From Haplosporangium gracile (lineage: Eukaryota > Mortierellomycota > Mortierellomycetes > Mortierellales > Mortierellaceae): a stretch of DNA of 30,596 bases. How positions within the stretch are numbered: the stretch's first letter is position 1; every line of letters starts with the position of its first letter. The notes under the pieces are model-generated. The model made no database searches. It saw only the letters and a program-made list of their open reading frames with translations, and was not told the origin of the DNA. Below, in pieces: positions 21,423 to 30,596 of the stretch. The stretch is from assembly GCA_015499985.1 (NCBI GenBank), contig JAAAUF010000499.1:1-30596 (forward strand), read 5' to 3'. A program made the translations under genes and the position numbers.

Positions 21423-22209
21423 ATGGACAGCTTTCAGATCTTTACCACCTCGACCAGTCTGGTCGACAGCGTCGACAGTACGTAAACATCCACCATCCCC
21501 TGTGCTTCGTTGCATCTCGTTTGGCAATCGCACCTGGAAACAAAGAGACCCCTGTTTTCAGCAACATCACACTCTCTTTGATGCAACAGGAAGCATAATG
21601 AATAGACACATAATAGTAACGCGCCTTATTTCATACGTTTGTCTAACTAGAGAAGCTACTGGTTGTGCTCAGGGACGGAAGAAAGCTGATTGGAATCCTT
21701 CGCTCCTTTGACCAGTTCGGTAAAGATTAAGCCTTGTTCGATACAGGAAAGGAAACAACAGTACTGACAACAATATCAGGACGTGAACTAACACACCCTC
21801 ATGACCTCATACCGACGTATTAGCCAACTTGGTGCTTCAGGATACGATTGAGAGGATATACGTCGCCGACACCTACGGAGATATTCCCCGTGGCATCTTT
21901 ATCATCCGTGGCGAGAACGTCGTCCTTCTCGGCGAGATCGTACGTTTGTCACCCTTCTCTGGCTATTCCTACATCCTTATACTCATAACACCCGAGCACA
22001 CCGATTAACCCTATTTTCGTTCACTATAACCCTAATAGGACGAGGACAAGGAGGATGAGTCACCGTTGCGCCAGGTGCCAGTCGAGGACGTACTCCAGAT
22101 CCAGCGGGAGGAGATGGAGGCCAAGGTCAAGCGGGAAAAAACAAAACACCGCATGTTGAGCGATCAGGGCTTCTCTGTCGACGTTGCCGAGTTTGGCGAG
22201 CTCTATTAA
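21423..22209 (+). CDS. LSM1: Lsm1, Sm-like protein of the Lsm1-7 mRNA decay complex
   Basis: Four exons, 21423-21477, 21651-21719, 21824-21939 and 22039-22209, give 411 nt and 136 residues, close to human LSM1 (133). The Sm1 motif spans exons 2 and 3 ([20 protein letters not shown], then [14 protein letters not shown]). The Sm2 motif is [15 protein letters not shown], with the RG pair that contacts RNA. The sequence YGDIPRG between them is characteristic of Lsm1. The C-terminal extension (exon 4) is charged and helical ([20 protein letters not shown]), as in the family, where it crosses the ring and modulates RNA binding. Lsm1-7 with Pat1 binds oligoadenylated mRNA 3' ends and promotes decapping in the cytoplasm. 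All introns are GT-AG. Confidence 0.95.
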
Positions 22210-22654
22210 GAGTGCTTTGGATTTGGTGCATTTGATGTGAATGATATAAACAGGAACCAGGAATAATGTTTCTGGACGAGATGTACAACAAATAAAGAAA
22301 AAGCGAGAATTTGTCAACGGAGCTTTTCACTCGTCTTTTTACTTTTGGGGTAGCCCAAGAGCGCGAGGATAACATGCAAATGTAAAATTTAGCTTTTTGG
22401 ATAAGAAGAGAGAGAGGAATCGAGAGGAGTGAAGGATGGGTTGTATTAAGGTCCTGGTCTGATTCTTCTTTTATAGACGAACCAGGCCAGATGTGACTAC
22501 GACTACGGCTATCTTGCTCTTATGAATAAAAAAGGGAGAAGTGGATGCTCCACTCCCCCAGATCATATCAGTGGGAGTAAGAGAAAGCAATAGGGAAGGC
22601 TGATTGGACAAGCCCCAACACATCCCATTAACCTTTTCTATTTTTCTTTTTCAG
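22210..22654. other. 3' flank of LSM1
   Basis: An AATAAA signal (within ACAAATAAAG) lies near 22290. A strong polypyrimidine tract followed by CAG ends at 22654, in front of the next open frame. No other feature is seen. Confidence 0.5.
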
Positions 22655-23133
22655 GAAGCAGAAGAGGGGTGAGGTTGAGGCGGATTCGGATCTACGAGAG
22701 ATCACAGCCAACAATTGGATCGGACGAGACTACTTTGCATCAACCAAACCCACTATCGTCTCGATCTACTTCTACCACGAGTATATCTACTGCTTTGCTT
22801 GTATCCGCTGCGACGGCTACTACGTCCTGTTTGTCTTATCTGAATTATCCTCCGCCATTCCAAGGGTCTATTACTACCTTCGCCGTATCTACCACATCGC
22901 CATCTTCTAGTCCTCCCTCGTCACCACCGTCGCAGGTCTTCTACCTTCAGCATATTAAAGGAGTAACAGGAAACACAGCAAATTCGACGATGACGGCTCT
23001 TGCCCTCGCGACGACCCATCACCACCTGGCTGTGCTTGGCCTGTGGAAGACCAGCTTTGGAATTGCGTCAGCGTTGGATCAAGAGGATCTCCTACACGGC
23101 CTCGACGCGCCTGTTGAGTATCTCTATCTGTGA
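22655..23133 (+). other. Unassigned open frame, Ser/Thr/Pro-rich, behind a splice-acceptor-like site
   Basis: A frame running from the acceptor-like TTTTTCAG at 22647-22654 to TGA at 23131-23133 encodes about 158 residues. It starts with a basic stretch (GSRRGVRLRRIRIYERSQ), continues with a long Ser/Thr/Pro-rich middle, and ends in a non-repetitive tail (LGLWKTSFGIASALDQEDLL). A second frame, 22656-22910, is also open for 84 codons, with a Tyr/Ile-rich translation. I recognise neither. Possibilities are the last exon of an unrecognised gene, a decayed gene, or chance. There is no convincing start codon upstream. Confidence 0.25.
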
Positions 23134-25393
23134 TTCAGCCTTTTCTTCATACGAGATGAGGATGCAACAACTGCAACAATCAGAATCGAGGGACAGGACA
23201 GAGACGGAATAAAGAAAAATAGGGAAGGAAAAAGGGAGAGTTCACCAAAGGAAAACGAAGAGGAAAAAATGAAAGGGGGAAAGGAGAAGGGAGGATCCAT
23301 CTTGGGCTTATTCGGAATCTAGCCCTTTGTAGACCACACACACAAATCTTTTCTATCTTTTTGCGTATTGCCGCTAGTTTGCTGATGCGAGATGAGGTAT
23401 CAATCAGGACGGGCTTCTAGGGACAAACAAAAGCAGGAGTTTAAGATAAAGAGAAGGAGAGGGAAAGGAGGTGTTGGAATGGAGGAAGGTTTAGAAACAA
23501 AGGGTACGCGCCAATTGGGTCTTGTCATCAATCTGAGTTTTCTTGTAAATGGAGATCGAAGAAAGGGGAGCGTGTTTTTAAGAAAAAAAAAAAAATCAGG
23601 AGTTGGTGTGGATGAAACCAGCATATGACAGGGATCGAGTTTTTGAACAGATCGATATTATCCTCTGTCAGCAACTTTTTTCTTGTTTTACATTCAGGTC
23701 AACGGGTGTAACGCATAATACTGTTTGCTGGACCACACAGACAGGCTGAAAGGATGAGGATCAAGAGGTGGGTACTTGCGTGTGGTGACTACAAGAATGA
23801 TCGACATTTGACGCTTCCTTGTCTTCATTATCTTGCGGTTTTTCTTTCTTTGTCCGATTTTTATGAAGAATGCATTATTCACGCTGAGACAGCAAGGTAT
23901 TGGAAGAAGGGATGAATGGGCGGTGGTTTTGTTGTCAGACATCATCCTACATATTAAACAATGAATTAACGACGTTCTGTCAGTGTCTGTGGAGAAGAGG
24001 CAGAAAGGGAATAAAAGGGCAAGATGGAGTGAAGTGAGATTACGAAAGAAAGGGACAATGCGTTCCTATTCATCTTTACTTTTGGCGCATTTTGTTTGTG
24101 GCAGATGGTCCGTCTACTAACGCATAAGAACTTCCAACCACAACCAACAGTACAGGCAGCAGATATTTGAGGTTGTAGTAGCAGCAGCTTCTCGGGAGCA
24201 GCATTCTTCCACCGTTTAGGAGGCGTCCACAGGCGCAGTATCACAAACAGGAGTGGTTTCAGATGCGTCCCATCTTCAGACTCTGGTTTCTAGCAGACGG
24301 AGATGCATCTCGTTAGGAGAGCTTGATCCAGATCCTATCTCACCGATTATGCCACCATCGATCTGTTCGGCTCTTCGCAGGCGTCATCCTTGTCGTATGA
24401 GCTTGCGATGAACGTCTTGAGACCTATCTGACTAGTCTTTTGGGGTCCCAGTCATCTCAACCAGCATCAGTAAGCTCTGTAGTAGTGACAATCAAGATTA
24501 CAGTATTGTCCCAGTCCGATTCTCACCGCCTCCAACAGCAAGCCGGCTTTGGATTAATGAAGAGAGGGAGGGGAGTTTCAATTGAATCCACGAATGAACC
24601 TTACTTCTGCTCTACATGCAAGCAGGTATTCACTTCTTAGTAACAATGATATGCATTTTTTTTCACCTACTTTTTCATCCCTATCCCCTTCTTATAAATC
24701 TTTTTTTTTTTTCCTTCCTTTTTTTTGTGATCATGGTTACCCTTTGCATACCAGGTCGAGAGATGTTGTATCCTTCTTTTCGATATCAATTTCATTTTTT
24801 TTTAAATTGTTTTTTTACATGATCGCTTTTCGTTTTGTTCGTTCTTCGTTCTCTTTCTTTCATTACCTCTGTGTTTTTCTTCAGCTCTCCCAATTAAAGA
24901 CTTTTTTTTTTTTTAAATATCACACTCCAGTCCACCGCTGAAAAGAGATGATATCCCGTGTGATAGTTTGTTGTGCAGTAAACCTTTGATTCGTTCTCGT
25001 GTTCTGGTTAAAAGGAATGTGATGGTTTTATCGCAAATGAATATGAAGTGATAGACACAAAAAAGAAAAAAAAGAAGGCCAGTTTGTGGACTTGATATGT
25101 TATGAACAGAAAGAAATAAAAAGGCCAAGACAAAAAAAAAAACGAGTGGATGATGAATGTGTGAGTTGTGAAATGAGCTGAAGGTGGATGCCGAGAGCTC
25201 TTGTGTGTGTGAGAACTGGGTCAAGCAAAAAAAAAATTGAGCGGTATGCGGTGTGCGGTATGATGATGGCAATAGTAGATATGTGGCGGTTGCCAAATCG
25301 CTGCCCATTTTGGTCCGGATAGAACCAGACTTGTACAAGGAGGTACCGGTTTGTTGGTTTGTTGCATGGCTGTGGCAAAGACAAGGTTGGTCC
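23134..25393. other. Large region without an intact gene
   Basis: Positions 23220-23480 are purine-rich. Positions 24245-24611 show short open segments that look like broken coding sequence (listed separately). Positions 24650-24920 are extremely T-rich. Positions 25030-25240 are rich in A and G, probably the 3' flank of the minus-strand gene that ends at 25394. No RNA gene or element is recognised. Confidence 0.5.
24245..24611 (+). pseudogene. Possible fragment of a decayed regulatory-type gene
   Basis: Short open segments in different frames have non-random translations. One reads SRRRCISLGELDPDPISPIM near 24290-24350. Another reads FGSSQASSLSYELAMNVLRP near 24370-24427. A third runs from 24401 to 24611, ends NEPYFCSTCKQ, and is followed by GTATTC, a possible donor. 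CxxC with a following lysine is reminiscent of the start of a C2H2 finger, but no matching histidines follow in any nearby exon. I treat it as a weak candidate only. Confidence 0.15.
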
Positions 25394-28170
25394 TTAGAAG
25401 GCCTTGGCAGTTGCTATGCCCATCTGGGCGAGGAAGAAATCGAAACTGGCACAGGTGATCAGTCCATGTCCGTGTTTGCGTGCTGTGACTCTCGAAATGG
25501 TGCTTATCAGGAGGAGTTCGTCATCGGTTGCGTCGTTATCCTTCTCTCCTCCTTTCTCTTCCGCGACAACAACGACTCCATCGCTGCTGACTCCTTCTAC
25601 CTTCGGTCTGCCAGTACTTTCGGGCTCACTGCCTTCGCTAGTGACAACTTGTACGGTATCACCCTCCGTCGACATGTAATCCCAGGCAGTATCCTCGACT
25701 TGGAGTGGAGCTCCTTCGGACGAGGCAGTCGCAGATGTAATCGATCCCATATCACCAAGACGTTCCTCTTTGAAGCCAAACTCGCTGTCGTTGTCGGAAG
25801 TCTCCTGCCGGTGACCGTTGCTGTGGTCCTGGGCTTCCAAGGCGCGTGTCTCGTTCCGCTTCTTCTCCAACTCCACCAAAGGTACCAGTGCCTCTTGTTC
25901 CGCCCACAGAGCCAGTTGCTTAGGCTGCAAAATTTCCAGATTCTTGGCGATGGAAATGTCATCAGAGGAGACTGGCTGGATTCGGCTGTGGTTATCGTTG
26001 TGGCCGTCCCTGACTTGGTCCTGAATATCCGCTTCAGCAGCCTGCTCTGTCTCCTCCGTAGCAGCAACAGTGATCTGCTCGATCATTTCAACGCGCTCAG
26101 CCTCAGCGGTCTTCTCAGGCTTAGATTCATCAATCTCGGTCTTGGTCTCGACATCGGTCAGGGTGGCAGTGTCTTGTGAGGTGACACCAACGCTTGTCTC
26201 GAGCTCCTCTGTAGGAGTTGGGGAGTGGCCATGGTTGTCGTCGGCACCGCTTGCTTGTGTCTCGTTGTCGTTGTCGGCGTTGTGGATCTGGTTGATGGTT
26301 TGATGCCAGGAGACAGGCTTACCAGCAGATGAGGCGGGTGTAGCAGGTGCAGGCACTTCCTCGGCGACGTTGTTGTTAGACTGGTGGAGAATACTCTCCC
26401 GATGATATCGGTGCCTCATCACGGCAGCCATCATCTGTAATGACTTGCCTCCTTGCTCCAACTCGGTTTCGGCCGCCCTCATCAGTCTGAGAAGACTATC
26501 AACTTTCTTGGCGCGACGCTCAGCCTTGTTCGGCCTGGGCTGCTCCTCCTTGGCCTGGATCTCGGGGCTTGCCGCCACATTATGGGTCATGGTCTCCGCC
26601 ACATCTTCAAGAGACTTTCCGTCATCGGTCAGCTCTCCCACGACCGCTTGCTTCAACTTCTCCAGTTTCTGAACGAATCGGTCCCCACCTCGGGCCTTTT
26701 TCTTCCCCTTCGTCGACACAGGCACGCGTCTGTTGTAGGGAAGGACCTGGCGACCGCTGTATCCGTTGCTGCTGTTTTTGAAGTAAATGATATGGTTGGT
26801 GACCTTGCTGCTGGAGACGGGTGGTGCGGAGCTGGTTGAGGCGCCACTGCTGCTGCCTTGTCCGCCGTCGCTGTTGTTGCGGTGTTTGTTCGAACGGATG
26901 AGGGTGTCGGCGACAGTGTTGGTGGTGATAGGTGGGATGGCAGTGCTTGAGCCGGAGAAAACGCTGGCCTCTTCTTCCTTCATCCTCTTGGCGCGGATGT
27001 CAGCACGACGGTCATCTTCTTCTTGAGCGAGCCGACCAGGAAGCCCTTGCCAGTTGATGAGTGCTTTATTGCGCTTATCTTCTGACATGTTCACAAGGAT
27101 GTGAGGACGACTTGCGAGGGTGGCTGCGAACTCTTTCACAGATACGGGCCGGTAGAGTATATCGGTAGTGGAGGAGGCGGTCACGCTTGTCTCTGCGGCT
27201 GTTGGGTGTGTCTCGACTGGAATCGACTGGCCATTCAACGCCTCCTCGAGGAGCTGTTCGTTTGTGTTTTCCGTGGTTGAAGCGGTGGTCATGTTGGCGT
27301 CTGTGGCTTGTGGAGCTGTCTCGATCGAGTTAGGCTGACCATAGGACTCCTCGACAGGAGCAGGCTGTTCGATTGTGGGGTCTGTCGGGGTGGGGGAGGC
27401 AGGAGTACTCGTCTCGTCGATCGCCTGGGTCGCTTCTGCCGCAATCTCAATAGTAGTCTCAACCTCGGCGATCGACAATGCCGCCGAAGTCTCTACAGCA
27501 GTATCTTGCTGAACGCCGGTGCCGTTAGCGCTATTCTCCTCCTCCTCCTCCTCCTCCTGAATGGTCTCCAGGGCTGTGGCGAGGCTCGTTAAGGGCCCGA
27601 CCTGGGAACGGCGTTCTTCTTCCTTGGTCGACCATGCAGAGTCCTCTCCTTTCTTCAAGAGCATTTCGGTAACAGTGGAAAGGCTGGCCAGTGCATTCGC
27701 GAGTGTGACTCTACCATCGTCGAATTCAATGGCAGCTTCATGGAGGAATGATAGGTCCTCTTGACCCTATACAGGTTCAAATACAAAACGATATCACGAG
27801 CTAGAATTATTTTCAACGCTATTTTTTTGGAGGAAAATCGTTCTCATCCTTAGACACAGAAATACAATACAAACCCAAAAGTTGCATTCTTTCTGGGACA
27901 TACCTCCACCCAAATTTTATCGGGCTTGGACTGGACCTTGTCGACGGATGCGGGAGCCATAGGTGAGGTTGCGGAGGTCTGGCCGGCGCAATCGGGAGGG
28001 GCGGGGACAGAGGCGGATTGAAGGGCAGTGAGAGTAAGGGTGAAGGTGGGAGGAGAGGTTGGAGAGGAAGCAAAGGCGGTGGTAAAGGGAGATGAGAGGT
28101 TCAAAAAGGGGAGGGTGGTGTAATTGGGATAGAGGGCGGCCAGAGCCTGCGCAAGATGCAACTTGACCAT
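25394..28170 (-). CDS. Unrecognised 879-residue acidic protein with duplicated helical motif
   Basis: Exons 28170-27904 and 27766-25394 (donor GTATGT, acceptor TATAG, phase 0) give 879 residues. I recognise no domain family. Residues 1-89 (exon 1) are hydrophobic and Thr/Pro-rich (MVKLHLAQALAALYPNYTTL). The junction yields KIWVEGQEDLSFLHEAAIEF. A Glu run and an acidic Thr/Ala/Glu-rich stretch cover about 160-290. A more globular block lies at about 294-355 (RPVSVKEFAATLASRPHILV, NWQGLPGRLAQEEDDR). A Ser-rich linker is followed by a basic patch near 435-450 and two copies of a 33-residue motif with GKSL (about 454-486 and 511-543). The C-terminal 300 residues are acidic and low in complexity. 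No signal peptide is clear. The single 2.3-kb open exon and the sensible junction make it a real gene. The start at 28170 has the better context; an in-frame ATG lies at 28233. Confidence 0.75.
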
Positions 28171-28884
28171 GTTTGATACTCTGGGTGGAGGGGGAGGGAG
28201 CGAGAAAATCGTGGAGGTAGTAGTAGGAAGCATGATAAAGTATGAGTGGGGTTGGATTGTGGTTTTTGAGTTGCTAGTGTCTAATCGAATAAATGTGGGG
28301 TTGAAAGAGGGAGGGAAGGAGAATGTAAGTCTGAGTGAATGGAATGAACGAACTCAAAAAAGTAGATTCGGCATGACAGCAACAACGGAATGGAAGGAAT
28401 GAGTGAATGCACAAGTCCATGCAAGTGGGGGTGTGGAAGGAATCGCAAAGAGGACGTCGTCGAGTATGTTTTTGTGCGTGGTTATGCCCGAAAGGGTGCC
28501 CGGTATGCTGTGTATTTACCGGAGGTTGCTGTTGTCACTATTCGCTGTTGAGAAGGTAGTGTATAAGTAAGAAGGAAAAAGAAAACGAAATAAAAAAACG
28601 GTGGCAAACGATGTCTTTTTATGTCATCTGGAGGAAGCACAGGCGAGCACGATTATTCCAAAAAAAAACCGCAGTGGCTAATCTCCCCCTGCCCCTCCTC
28701 TCTCCCCTCATTTGCACGAGGCAAATAATACACAAGAGCAGACATATAAAAATATACCAGCTACAGGACACTTGTATGCACTCAAAGCATAGACCTTGGC
28801 GCTCATCCTTTACCCCTCGTAGCCGTTTTTCTTGAACAAGGTACCAACAAGCAAGAAGAAAGGACAAGCAGGTTTTCTAGCGTT

Positions 28885-29094
28885 GGTTTAAAGACAATTT
28901 TGCTGGAGGTGATCAAGAATTTCAAAACTGATGAGACTAATATCCTCATCAGTCCTGGTTTTATCAGTCAGATATTACATCAGTCGGACAATATCATCAC
29001 CAGCACAATCGCCAACATCGTCATCAATCATGTTTTCCTCGATACACAGCAACTGGGTATGTTAATTGCTTTATTTATAAGATACTCAGTCTGA
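28885..29094 (+). other. Unassigned short open frame after an acceptor-like site
   Basis: Downstream of TTTTCTAG (28873-28880) a frame reads VGLKTILLEVIKNFKTDETN and continues with Ile/Asn/Thr-rich sequence to a possible donor (GGTATG) near 29056, or to a stop at 29092-29094. The translation looks more protein-like than its surroundings, but I recognise no family and cannot connect it to a start. It could be a remnant exon. Confidence 0.2.
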
Positions 29095-29254
29095 GTGCGG
29101 GCATGAGGTTACTACTCTACTTTGCCTTACATGAATGAGTACGCTCTCAAAGGGCGAGATATATGAGTTTGCTTTACTATAGCTAAGGCTGGTCAGATAA
29201 GGAGACTACAAAAATGAGAGCGACGACCCTCAGACAAGAAAAACAATATCGTAT

Positions 29255-29355
29255 GTGGTTGATCCACAGCATGTAAAAAGGGTGATCTACGCCCATGTAA
29301 AAGTGGTGATCCACGCCCATGTAACAAGAACTGATGATCTACACCCGTGCGATTT
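29255..29355. repeat. Degenerate tandem repeat, about four copies of 24-26 bp
   Basis: Units begin near 29255, 29281, 29305 and 29331. The second and third match GGTGATCYACGCCCATGTAA. The first (GGTTGATCCACAGCATGTAA) and fourth (GATGATCTACACCCGTGCGA) are diverged. No function is evident. Confidence 0.65.
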
Positions 29356-30159
29356 GTAGGGTTGCTTTACTTCGCCCAACGCGCTCCCTTACTGCAAACA
29401 AAGATGAGGAGAAAAAATGGAGGACTGATCTCCTGTTTGACATTGCTGAATAAACTTAACCTTTGGTTATCCTCATCTCTCTTCAGACTTTAACCACTGT
29501 CCCATTCGCATTCACAACGACATTTCTTTTTGTTAGTCTCATCGACCCCCCTGATTACCTCCCCTTGCATTAACTTGCGGTCGCCAAGTTCTTGACCTGA
29601 GAGGATGTCTTTCCAGAGCTGTACGGACTTGCTATCGACAGAGCAAGTGCGTTGACGAATATTTTTTGCTAGCTTTACTCATAGGTGACTCTCTTTTGGG
29701 CGCCACCAACGCTCCATAGGAAAAATAATTTCGTCCGCTTTTTATATGAGAACTGCACTTCCAAAGATTTTACACCATGGACTCGACTTAGTGCTTGCTT
29801 GCGGATTCTTGAACTTCATCAAAGCCGCCTTCGTTCGCACCCTTTCACAGACATTCTACCTCACAAAGAAAGACAGTTAGCTAGTGGTTGTACGTGCCAT
29901 TATGAACATGCACTTTTGAACAAATTACATAACTAGATGCCTTGAGTGATGACTCAAGCCTTGATAATAGCGAAAATGGCCCCAAGTGGCCATGGGTGTC
30001 CGTACAAGCGGGATGAGGATACCATTTGCATGGGAACAGTACTGGAAGACACTTTTATCGCATGTTTTTGCTCAAAAAAGCCTAATTTTTTGTCTGTTTG
30101 CCTCCCCTTTTGCTGACTGCCTTGATTGTGATTATCTCGTTTCATTTTTTGATCATTCT

Positions 30160-30596
30160 TCCCTCTCTTCCTGTCTCTTCACCTCCTTTCCATTTACTCT
30201 TCCCTTTTCACTTTCCCCACTCACGCACCTCCCTCCTCCCTCCTCTCTACCGCACTTTACTCCCCAGTAAGCAAACAGAACAACATTAGCCACCCTCTCC
30301 ATCTACTTTATCCGCTCGTCTCGCCCCAAGAATCTTTACCGCTTCCCTTTCCTCTCTACCAACATCCTTGTTTCCACCTTAGCAACAACAACAACGCCAA
30401 CCATACGCTCTCCCTCTCTGTATATTTCTTTTATTCTTTCTTAGCATAACCCTCTTTGCTGTATCTCCCTTACCCTACTCTCTGAAAACACACTTGTCTA
30501 CAGCGACTTCGATCTGTTAGTGCTGCCCCCTCCTATTTTTTCTTCTTTCTCTGTCACAACTTCTTTTCTGGTGCTTATCCCTGATGCTTGTGTCTC
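30160..30596 (+). promoter_or_regulatory. C/T-rich leader of a gene probably starting beyond the window
   Basis: Over 400 bases are dominated by C and T on the plus strand, with short CAACAACAACAA-type patches near 30380. The same style precedes the starts at 4879 and 15287. No start codon with a following long frame appears before the window ends. Confidence 0.4.

Larger units (their letters stand above)
28171..30596. other. Gene-poor right end of the window
   Basis: Positions 28171-28400 are the promoter and leader of the 879-residue gene (purine-rich on the plus strand). Short unassigned open frames lie at 28885-29094 and 29685-29936. A tandem repeat lies at about 29255-29355. A perfect 7-bp stem (CTTGAGT/ACTCAAG) lies at 29941-29958. 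From about 30160 to the end the plus strand is strongly C/T-rich with almost no ATG, like the leaders of other genes here, so a plus-strand gene probably begins just beyond the window. Confidence 0.5.

Noticed and set aside
21031..21711. A 226-codon plus-strand frame across the LSM1 start
   Set aside because: It runs through the LSM1 5' region in a different frame from the Sm motifs; its translation is not protein-like, while the spliced LSM1 model is exact.
24582..24941. A Phe-rich 119-codon frame
   Set aside because: It is produced by T homopolymer runs and has no domain.
25253..26179. A 308-codon open frame on the plus strand
   Set aside because: It overlaps the 3' end of the 879-residue minus-strand gene and runs antisense through its 2.3-kb exon. 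The translation is compositionally odd and the minus frame is far longer with a good splice junction.
1..30596. CRISPR arrays, bacterial-type operons, tRNA or rRNA genes
   Set aside because: Introns and gene content are eukaryotic. I saw no regularly spaced direct repeats of the right kind and no convincing tRNA cloverleaf or rRNA sequence by eye. A tRNAscan or covariance search was not possible here.

Overview
The window reads as nuclear DNA of an early-diverging filamentous fungus. Genes are on both strands, carry many short GT-AG introns, and have long C/T-rich leaders on the sense strand. Their products are purely eukaryotic: an exocyst subunit, an Lsm protein, a mitochondrial ribosomal protein, a penta-EF-hand protein, and Kre9/Knh1-type and GPI-anchored wall proteins. 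A Mortierella-like (Mortierellomycota) origin is my best guess, inferred from gene style and from the kind of secreted genes present; no marker gene here proves it. One 10-N assembly gap lies at 19029-19038. || Layout: 157-878 (-) is a small eight-cysteine GPI-type secreted protein. 2193-3087 (-) is a Kre9/Knh1-like GPI protein. 3934-4189 is a MITE-like inverted-repeat element in a large divergent intergenic region. 4879-8120 (+) is an ANKRD13-like protein with seven exons. 8786-12929 (+) is exocyst subunit Sec3 with eleven exons. 13154-13348 holds foldback elements with TACAGT ends. 13639-14977 (+) is a decayed secreted-protein gene, possibly EcsC-like. 15287-16592 (+) is mitochondrial ribosomal protein mL50, with a GC-AG intron. 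17096-17683 (-) is a DUF202-like membrane protein. 18287-20610 (-) is a penta-EF-hand protein with a Q/G/Y-rich N-terminus, crossing the assembly gap. 21423-22209 (+) is LSM1, sharing a divergent promoter region with the penta-EF-hand gene. 22655-25393 has only weak, unassigned or decayed open frames. 25394-28170 (-) is an 879-residue protein I do not recognise. 28171-30596 is mostly non-coding or decayed sequence and ends in a C/T-rich stretch that looks like the leader of a gene beyond the window. || The genes do not form a pathway cluster. This is an ordinary housekeeping stretch: trafficking (Sec3, ANKRD13-like, penta-EF-hand), mRNA decay (LSM1), mitochondrial translation (mL50) and cell surface (two GPI proteins). 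I reconstructed exon chains by hand, and for every intact gene the summed exon lengths keep one frame; in the penta-EF-hand gene this assumes two bases hidden in the gap. I found no convincing new system. The most useful leads are the two transposon-like elements, the decayed secreted gene whose stop codons all look like C-to-T changes, a 17-nt micro-exon, a GC-AG intron, and a duplicated 33-residue motif in the unrecognised 879-residue protein.
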